From: Acidobacteriota bacterium
GTDB taxonomy: Bacteria > Acidobacteriota > Vicinamibacteria > Vicinamibacterales > 2-12-FULL-66-21
Assembly: GCA_013362195.1 (NCBI GenBank)
Contig: JABFWM010000449.1
Span: forward strand, 1-10,362
Length of the DNA: 10,362 nt
Reading direction: 5' to 3'
Shown piece by piece: positions 5,094 to 10,362 of the stretch. How positions within the stretch are numbered: the first letter of the stretch is position 1; every line of letters begins with the position of its first letter. A program made the translations under genes and the position numbers. The notes under the pieces were generated by a model. The model searched no databases, was not told where the DNA came from, and saw nothing but the letters and a program-made list of their open reading frames with translations.

Positions 5094-6161
5094 CTACCAG
5101 CGAATGCCCACTTCTGAATTGTCGCCCAGCATGAACCGGTAGGCCGAGGGCTTGACCGGCAGGCGGTGAATCCTGACGTTGCGGCCGATCAGGCTGTCTT
5201 CCACGCGGTTCGCGAGATCGCTGATCACGCTGCCCTCGAGCACGATGCTGTGCTCGATCTCCGAGTCGCGGATTTCGGCGCCGCGGCCAATCGACGTGAA
5301 CGGCCCGACGTAGGCGTGGACGATTTTCGCGTCGGCGCCGATGACCACCGGCCCGCGGATCACCGAGCGTTCGACGATTGCGCCCGCCTCGATGACCACC
5401 TTCCCCTCGACGCGCGACTCGCCGTCGACCGTGCCTTCCACGCAGCGGACGATCGTGTCGAGAATCAGCCGGTTCGCTTCGAGCATGTCCTCGAGCTTGC
5501 CGGTGTCCTTCCACCACCCGTCGACGAGATGCGGGCGCACCTCGAGGCCGCGATCGATCAGGTCCTGAATCGCGTCGGTGATCTCCAGCTCGTTACGAAA
5601 GCTCGGCCGGATCCGTTTCACGGAGTCGAACACGGCCGGCGAGAACATGTAGACGCCGACCAGCGCCAGATCGCTCGTCGGCTCCTTCGGCTTCTCGACC
5701 AGGCGGACGACCCGTCCGTTCGACAGCTCGGCGACGCCGAACATCTGCGGATCGGGCACGCGCGTCAGCAGGATCTGCGCGGCGGGCGCTTCGCGCATGA
5801 ACTCGTCGACGAAGCCGTTGATGCCCTTGTTGAGCAGATTGTCGCCGAGGTACATGACGAACGGATCGCGCCCGATGAACGGCTAGCTGATCAGCACGGC
5901 GTGGGCGAGCCCGCGCGGCGCGTCCTGCTCGATATAGGTGACCCGCACGCCCCACCGGGATCCGTCGCCGACCGCGGCGCGAATCTCCGCCTGCGTATCG
6001 CCGACGACGATGCCGATGTCGCGGATGCCGGCGGCGGCCAGCGATTCGATCCCGTAGAAGAGCACCGGCTTGTTGGCGACCGGCACCAGCTGTTTGGCGC
6101 TGGTGTAGGTGAGCGGACGGAGACGCGTGCCCTTCCCGCCACTCAGGATCAGCCCCTTCAT
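5094..6161 (-). pseudogene. rmlA: RmlA-like glucose-1-phosphate thymidylyltransferase, long type, interrupted by an in-frame TAG
   Basis: An intact version would join a nucleoside triphosphate (normally dTTP) to glucose-1-phosphate, the first step to dTDP-deoxysugars. The full frame is 355 codons, the usual length of the long RmlA type with a C-terminal left-handed beta-helix. Before the stop it carries GGKGTRLRPLTYTSAKQLVPV (residues 8-28) and GIVVGDTQAEIRAAVGDGSR. After it come PFIGRDPFVMYLGDNLL, VRLVEKPKEP, ELEITDAIQDLI and GWWKDTGKLEDMLEANR, then repeated helix turns such as GPVVIGADAKI and GPFTSIGRGAEI. Codon 93 is TAG (5885-5883), and both sides are in the same frame, so this is a nonsense codon, not a frameshift. 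CAG or GAG to TAG would be a single change. A translated remnant starting at ATG 5855 would lack the nucleotide-binding loop. The ATG at 6161 overlaps the lptD stop (ATGA) and has a good ribosome site. No second RmlA gene is in view. The lesion is recent, a sequencing error, or read through. Confidence 0.92.
5883..5885 (-). other. In-frame amber codon (TAG) in the rmlA-like gene
   Basis: On the minus strand the codons read GTG CTG ATC AGC TAG CCG TTC ATC GGG, that is V L I S stop P F I G. Family members continue here without a break (HAV-x-x-x-x-PF-x-G-x-x-PFVMYLGDN). The 10 codons from TAG to the next ATG (5855) keep the same frame and encode conserved residues, so a single base substitution explains the interruption. 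Confidence 0.95.
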
Positions 6162-8425
6162 CGCGTCTGGCCTCCGAACGCGCCGAACAGGTTCGAAAAG
6201 GTCCCGATGCCTGCGAGCGTGAACGAGAGGTTGAAGCGGTGGTCCTGCGGGATGCCGAACGCCCGCGAGTTGGCCCCGTAATTCACCGACTGGTACTCGA
6301 CCGCGACCCCGCAGCACTGCGAGTTGTAGTACGCGATGTAGCGCTGCTGCAGGAAGGTCCTGCGCTTGAGGTCGTAATTGAGCGCGTACATCCCGCCGAG
6401 CGCGTTGCCCGGTTTCCGCACGTTCGCGACCGCATTGATCCCTTGCGCCGCGGCGAGTTCGCTGAACGCCGGGAGCTCGCGGATGAACCGCCGCATGCTC
6501 CATCCCGCCGTGGACTGCACCCAGCCCTTCGTCACCGTGCCGTTTGCGGCAAGGGTGCGCAGCGTATGGACCTGGGCATCGTATTCGGTCCGAAACGTAG
6601 CGTCTGTCGTGGCGGTGGGCGAGACGCGCGCCACGAGCGCGATGGGGGAGACGTGCGACGGCGGCAGGCCCGTCGCGCCGCTCGACTGATACCGCAGATC
6701 TGCCGCGGCGGCCCTCTCGTCGGTGTAATAGCTTTGCGAGATCGACACCGACAACATCTCGCGCGCGGTCTCCTTCTTCGCGTAGAGGCGGTTGTTCAGG
6801 CCATATGACAGCGCCGTCACGTTGCCGACGACGAAATCGACGCCCGGATCGAGCTGCACGATTCGCTGCGCGTTCTCGATCGGCGTAATCCGCTGAATCG
6901 TGAACACCGGCTCGATGACGTGCTTGAACTTGTCGGCGTAGCCGCCACCCGGCCGGTTGAAGATCCGCGTGAAGACCGGGCCCGTGATGCGGGTCGACAT
7001 CTCGAAGTAGCGGCGCCCCACGCCCTGCGGCGTCTGCACGCCGTTGACCAGGCTCTCCGACCAGAACGTCCCGCGCCAGCTCAATGCGGAGTTGAACGTC
7101 AGGAACTGCCACCGCGTGAACGGAAAGCGGAGGGTCGGCGTCACGTCCACGCGCGAGAGGCCCCGATCGTTCGTCGCCGTCGCGGACTTGTCGGTGCGGA
7201 GGAGCGAGACGTATTCGCTGTTCACCCCGAAATACAACGGCAGCGAGCCGATCGGCTTCTCGCCCCTCGACACGATGACTCGCGGCAACGAGCCGTAGAC
7301 GTTCGAATCCGTCGCATTGCGCAGGACCTCGCTGCGATCGAAGGCGGCGCTGATGGTGTATCCCGCCCAGCTGCCGCCCACGTTCGCGCCGAAGCGCCGC
7401 TGCGTCGACGTCATGTTGAAGATGTTCTGCTGGTTGCGCTGGTTCGCCGCCAGACTCGAGAAGTAATCGGCGGTGGCCGCCATGCGGAAGCTGTGCGGGA
7501 GCGGCTGCGTCATCGATCCGGCAATCGTATAGCTCTGCCCGCCAGGGGTCGTGCGCTGCGTGCCGTTCGGCAGCTGGTAGGTCGCCGGGTGCTCACGGAG
7601 CAGCGAAAAGCGGCTCGATCCCTGCGCGCCCGGCGCCTGGATGTAGCGGTACTCGCCGCCGTACTGCTGCCCCGTCTTCGACATGAAGTCGTGATACAGC
7701 GTCGCGTCCTGGCTGCGGTTGATCGCCCAGAAGAACGCGTTGCTGATCGTCTGCCCCTTGAGGGTCGAGGCGCCGTAGGTCGGGATCAGGAACCCCGTCG
7801 CGCGATCCTCCTTGTTGATCGGGTAGTAGAGGATCGGCAGATACATCATCGGAACGCCCTTCACCTTGAGCACGGTGTTCTTCAGCAGGGCGTGCTGCTC
7901 CAGCGTGAGCGTCACCGAGTCGGACACCATCTCCCATCGCGGCGTCGGCTGGACGCAGGTCGTGAAGCCTCCCTGGGTGATGCGATAGGTCTTCGGGCCC
8001 AGCTTCTCGATCGTCTTGCCCCAGAAATACGCGTCGGGCTCCTGCGTGCCGAACAGGCTGCGGTCGATGCCGCGGTTCTCGAGGCTCGCGATCCCCGAGG
8101 CCACGAAGAACGTGCCGGTCCGCGTCCTGGTGTTGAATTCCATGCGATCCGCGGAGATGCGGTTGTTGTTCGTCACGAAGAGCACGTTGCCCGACGCGTT
8201 CACCCGGTCCGCGTCGTTGAAGATCTCCGCTTCGTCCGCGAAGAACTGCATGTCGTTGCACTCGACGCTGACGTCGCGCAGCAGCTTGTAGTGGTTCTGG
8301 TTGATGGCGACCTTGTCCTGGGCCTCGGCGACCCAGATCTTGCAGCCCCCAAGCGCGGCCTGGGCGCGGGCCGTAGTGGCAAACACCAGGAGGGCGAGCA
8401 GTGCGATGATGCCGAGTCGCAGCAT
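6158..8425 (-). CDS. lptD: LPS-assembly protein LptD (outer-membrane LPS translocon)
   Basis: LptD is the beta-barrel that, with the lipoprotein LptE, receives lipopolysaccharide from the periplasmic LptA bridge and places it in the outer leaflet of the outer membrane. The product is 755 residues. It starts with a clear signal peptide (MLRLGIIALLALLVF, cleavage near ARA-QA around residue 21). Residues of roughly 30-150 form the OstA/LptA-like jelly roll (FFADEAEIF, VNASGNVLFVTNNNRISADRMEF). The barrel follows, opening with the typical GVPMMYLPILYYPINKEDR and GFLIPTYGAS. Five cysteines are present: C28, C56, C157 and the pair C704-C705. C28, C157 and the CC pair sit where E. coli LptD has C31, C173, C724 and C725. 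The stop overlaps the next start as ATGA. lptE is not in the window. The start at 8425 has only a weak ribosome site. Confidence 0.97.
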   Translation of the reverse strand: MLRLGIIALLALLVFATTARAQAALGGCKIWVAEAQDKVAINQNHYKLLRDVSVECNDMQFFADEAEIFNDADRVNASGNVLFVTNNNRISADRMEFNTRTRTGTFFVASGIASLENRGIDRSLFGTQEPDAYFWGKTIEKLGPKTYRITQGGFTTCVQPTPRWEMVSDSVTLTLEQHALLKNTVLKVKGVPMMYLPILYYPINKEDRATGFLIPTYGASTLKGQTISNAFFWAINRSQDATLYHDFMSKTGQQYGGEYRYIQAPGAQGSSRFSLLREHPATYQLPNGTQRTTPGGQSYTIAGSMTQPLPHSFRMAATADYFSSLAANQRNQQNIFNMTSTQRRFGANVGGSWAGYTISAAFDRSEVLRNATDSNVYGSLPRVIVSRGEKPIGSLPLYFGVNSEYVSLLRTDKSATATNDRGLSRVDVTPTLRFPFTRWQFLTFNSALSWRGTFWSESLVNGVQTPQGVGRRYFEMSTRITGPVFTRIFNRPGGGYADKFKHVIEPVFTIQRITPIENAQRIVQLDPGVDFVVGNVTALSYGLNNRLYAKKETAREMLSVSISQSYYTDERAAAADLRYQSSGATGLPPSHVSPIALVARVSPTATTDATFRTEYDAQVHTLRTLAANGTVTKGWVQSTAGWSMRRFIRELPAFSELAAAQGINAVANVRKPGNALGGMYALNYDLKRRTFLQQRYIAYYNSQCCGVAVEYQSVNYGANSRAFGIPQDHRFNLSFTLAGIGTFSNLFGAFGGQTR
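6171..6176 (-). promoter_or_regulatory. Ribosome binding site of the rmlA-like gene
   Basis: CGGAGG stands 9 bases before the ATG at 6161, inside the last codons of lptD. It is the strongest Shine-Dalgarno-like site in the window and supports this start even though the two genes overlap by four bases. Confidence 0.75.
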
Positions 8426-8458
8426 GAAGATACGGCTAACCTGTTGCCCCGGGAAGAA

Positions 8459-9706
8459 TTAGCGAAGAATATCACGGGCCAGCTGCTCGCGGACCGGCCC
8501 GACGAGAAAGATCGATCCGGCGACGACGACCGGACGGCCCAGCGCGCAGGCGCGGCGCAGCGCGTCGAGTGGGTCGGCGACGACCTCGACGTCGTCCCCG
8601 CCCTCGCGTGCGATCGCGGCCAGCGCCGCGGCGTCGAACGCGCGCGGCGTCGGCGCCGTCGTGCAGATCACCCGCGCGGCCACGGACCGCAGCGCGGCGA
8701 GCATCTCGGCCACGGCTTTGTCCTTCATGGCCGCGAACACCAGCGTCACCCCCTCGGGCGCCACCCGCTGGAGGTGCGCGGCAAGCGCGCGCGCGCCGGC
8801 AGGATTGTGCGCCGCGTCGAGCCAGACCGTGCATCCTTCGACGTCGAACGCCTCGAGACGGCCGGGCCATGTCGTGTCGCGCAGGCCGGACTGGATGGCG
8901 CGGTCGTCGACGCGCAGGCCGCGCGCGTCGAGCGCATCCAGCAGCCCGACCGCGACCGCGGCGTTGACGACCTGATGATCGCCGGCCAGCGCCAGCGGCC
9001 GGGCCGCCGCCACGCGCGGGGCGATCCGGTCATCGAGGGCCACGTCGATGAATGGCGCGCCGAGCTCGCGGCAGATCGCGACGATCGTGTCGCGGGCTTC
9101 TCCAGGCAGGCGGCCGCACACCAGCGGCACGCCCCGACGCGCGATGCCGGCCTTCTCGGCGGCAATCGAGGCGAGGGTGTTGCCGAGCTGCGCCTGATGA
9201 TCGAAATCGATCGAGACGATCGCCCCGGCCACCGGCGACACGATGTTGGTGGCATCGAGACGTCCGCCGAGCCCGACTTCGAGCACGGCGATGGCGACGC
9301 CGGCGTCGCGAAAGAGCTCGAACGCGATCGCGGTCGCGCACTCGAAGAACGTCGGCGGCGCCGCGAGCGCGCCCGATTCGATCAGCCCTTCTACGACCTG
9401 CTGCACGCGCGCGGCGGCGCCCGTCAGATCCGCGGTGCTGACGTCGCGGCCGTCGATCGCGAAGCGCTCCTCGAGATGGACGAGGTGCGGCGACGTGTAC
9501 CGCGCGACGCGGTGGCCGGCGGCGCGCAGGGCGGTGTCGACCATTGCCGTCACCGATCCCTTGCCGTTGGTGCCGGCAACGAGCACGGAGGCGAAGGCGT
9601 GTTCCGGGTGGCCGAGCGCGTCGCAGAGCCTCGCCATGTTGGAGAGGCCGAACTTCATGCCGAAGCGCTCGAGCCCGAACAGGAACTCGAGGGGGGGCGG
9701 CCTCAC
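8459..9706 (-). CDS. folC: Dihydrofolate synthase / folylpolyglutamate synthase
   Basis: This Mur-ligase-family enzyme uses ATP to add glutamate to dihydropteroate and/or to folates, in the cytoplasm. The protein has 415 residues, normal for FolC. Visible motifs are the N-terminal LFGLERFGMKFGLSN (residues 9-23), the P-loop AGTNGKGS (44-51) followed by TSPHL, the central GLGGRLDATNIVSPVAGAIV and DHQAQLGNTLASIAAEKAGI, and the C-terminal-domain WPGRLEAF and LDAAHNPAGARAL. The GTG start at 9706 is chosen because it overlaps the accD stop (GTGA) and because conserved sequence begins only a few residues later, so no later start is possible. No Shine-Dalgarno sequence is evident, which suggests translational coupling to accD. 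The sequence cannot show whether it is mono- or bifunctional. A 33-base gap separates it from lptD. Confidence 0.96.
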   Translation of the reverse strand: MRPPPLEFLFGLERFGMKFGLSNMARLCDALGHPEHAFASVLVAGTNGKGSVTAMVDTALRAAGHRVARYTSPHLVHLEERFAIDGRDVSTADLTGAAARVQQVVEGLIESGALAAPPTFFECATAIAFELFRDAGVAIAVLEVGLGGRLDATNIVSPVAGAIVSIDFDHQAQLGNTLASIAAEKAGIARRGVPLVCGRLPGEARDTIVAICRELGAPFIDVALDDRIAPRVAAARPLALAGDHQVVNAAVAVGLLDALDARGLRVDDRAIQSGLRDTTWPGRLEAFDVEGCTVWLDAAHNPAGARALAAHLQRVAPEGVTLVFAAMKDKAVAEMLAALRSVAARVICTTAPTPRAFDAAALAAIAREGGDDVEVVADPLDALRRACALGRPVVVAGSIFLVGPVREQLARDILR

Positions 9707-10362
9707 GGCTTCGGTGGGGCGAGCTCCACGGGGAGGGGCAGCGCGGCGGCGGCCGCGATCGACGTCGCGGTCGCGGCGGTCACGCCCTGTTGGGCCGTGG
9801 GCGCACCGAAACGCAGCACGCGGGCGACGGCCGCCTTGAGCTCCCGCCGATCCACGATCATGTCAATCATCCCGTGCTCCAGCAGGAACTCGCTGCGCTG
9901 AAAGCCCTCGGGCAGCTTCTGACGGATCGTCTGCTCGATCACGCGCGGACCGGCAAAACCAATGAGCGCTTTCGGCTCCGCGATGATGACGTCGCCGAGC
10001 ATCGCAAAACTTGCCGTGACGCCGCCCGTCGTCGGATCGGTGAGCACCGAGACGTAGGGCAGCCGTGCGCGGTCGAGCCGCGCCAGCGCGGCGCTGATCT
10101 TGGCCATCTGCATCAGCGACAGCGCGCCTTCCATCATGCGTGCGCCGCCCGAGCAGGAGACGATCACGACCGGCAGCTGCCGGTCGAGCGCGCGCTCGAT
10201 GGCCCGCGTGATCTTCTCGCCCACCACCACGCCCATGCTGCCGCCGATGAAGCCGTACTCCATCGAGGCGACCGACGCGTCGATGCCGTCGATGCGCCCG
10301 GTCGCGCAGATCACGGCGTCCTTCAGGCCGGTCGCCGCGATGCTCGCGTCGAGCCGCTGCCG
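9703..10362 (-). CDS. accD: Acetyl-CoA carboxylase carboxyltransferase subunit beta (3' part; start lies outside the window)
   Basis: This is the beta half of the carboxyltransferase of acetyl-CoA carboxylase. With AccA it moves the carboxyl group from biotin on AccB to acetyl-CoA, giving malonyl-CoA for fatty acid synthesis in the cytoplasm. The last 219 residues are visible; the frame is open to the window edge and reads TGLKDAVICATGRIDG there, a normal mid-protein AccD stretch. The N-terminal zinc ribbon is therefore off-window. Seen motifs are the crotonase-fold glycine loops GGSMGVVVGEK, CSGGARMMEGALSLMQMAK and DPTTGGVTASFAMLGD, followed by KALIGFAGPRVIEQTIRQKL and GFQRSEFLLEHGMIDMIV. 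After the conserved domain comes an Ala/Pro-rich tail of about 35 residues that looks lineage-specific. Its TGA stop overlaps the folC start as GTGA, and accD-folC adjacency is common in bacteria. Identification is very secure. Confidence 0.97.
   Translation of the reverse strand, partial: RQRLDASIAATGLKDAVICATGRIDGIDASVASMEYGFIGGSMGVVVGEKITRAIERALDRQLPVVIVSCSGGARMMEGALSLMQMAKISAALARLDRARLPYVSVLTDPTTGGVTASFAMLGDVIIAEPKALIGFAGPRVIEQTIRQKLPEGFQRSEFLLEHGMIDMIVDRRELKAAVARVLRFGAPTAQQGVTAATATSIAAAAALPLPVELAPPKP

Noticed and set aside
5094..5855. An independent 253-residue gene starting at ATG 5855
   Set aside because: It begins in mid-domain at MYLGDNLL, is in frame with the part before the TAG, and lacks the GGKGTRLRP nucleotide-binding loop, so it is the rest of the interrupted gene.
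5858..5890. A frameshift as cause of the rmlA interruption
   Set aside because: The distance from the TAG to ATG 5855 is exactly 10 codons and the codons between encode the conserved PFIGRDPFV, so the frame is unchanged on both sides.
5883..7112. A 409-codon minus-strand frame entering the rmlA-like gene
   Set aside because: Its first 317 codons are a shadow of lptD. Only the part from ATG 6161 to the TAG is real, being the first 92 residues of the nucleotidyltransferase.
6920..9901. A 993-codon open frame on the plus strand
   Set aside because: It runs antisense to lptD, folC and accD, is very rich in Arg, Ala and Asp/Glu, and has no recognisable domain. High GC content removes stop codons from shadow frames.

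Overview
The window is GC-rich and codes on the minus strand throughout. Nine genes run right to left with almost no space between them, so they probably form one transcription unit or part of one. An LptD outer-membrane protein with a signal peptide and the disulfide cysteines shows a Gram-negative (diderm) bacterium. Base composition, gene content and the palindromic repeats at the left end would fit a soil acidobacterium, but that placement is a guess and no marker gene here settles it.

Layout in transcription order: the 3' part of accD (10362-9703, fatty acid synthesis); folC (9706-8459, folate); lptD (8425-6158, LPS insertion into the outer membrane); a long-type rmlA-like sugar-1-phosphate nucleotidyltransferase (6161-5094) interrupted by one in-frame TAG; a divergent rmlC-like cupin (5080-4583); rmlB (4590-3577); a GDP-/dTDP-4-keto-6-deoxysugar reductase of the Rmd type (3482-2493); a two-domain membrane protein joining a phytol/polyprenol-kinase-like half to a DUF92 (VTE6-like prenyl-phosphate kinase) half (2496-1069); and a UbiA-family prenyltransferase (1072-164). 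Five junctions are start/stop overlaps: four of 4 bases and one of 8. After the last stop codon lie three copies of a palindromic repeat (71-163) and about 70 bases with no recognised gene.

Functionally there are three blocks. accD-folC is a common housekeeping pair. lptD plus the four sugar genes is an outer-membrane glycan block: NDP-6-deoxysugar supply next to LPS export. The last two genes form a prenol-activation and prenyl-transfer block: two successive phosphorylations of a prenol to its diphosphate, then transfer by UbiA. The points most worth a second look are this kinase-kinase fusion coupled to UbiA inside a glycan operon, the lone amber codon in an otherwise well-preserved rmlA, the substitution of catalytic positions in the RmlC-like protein, the Rmd-type reductase standing where RmlD is expected, and the repeat array whose conserved flank supplies the ubiA stop codon.
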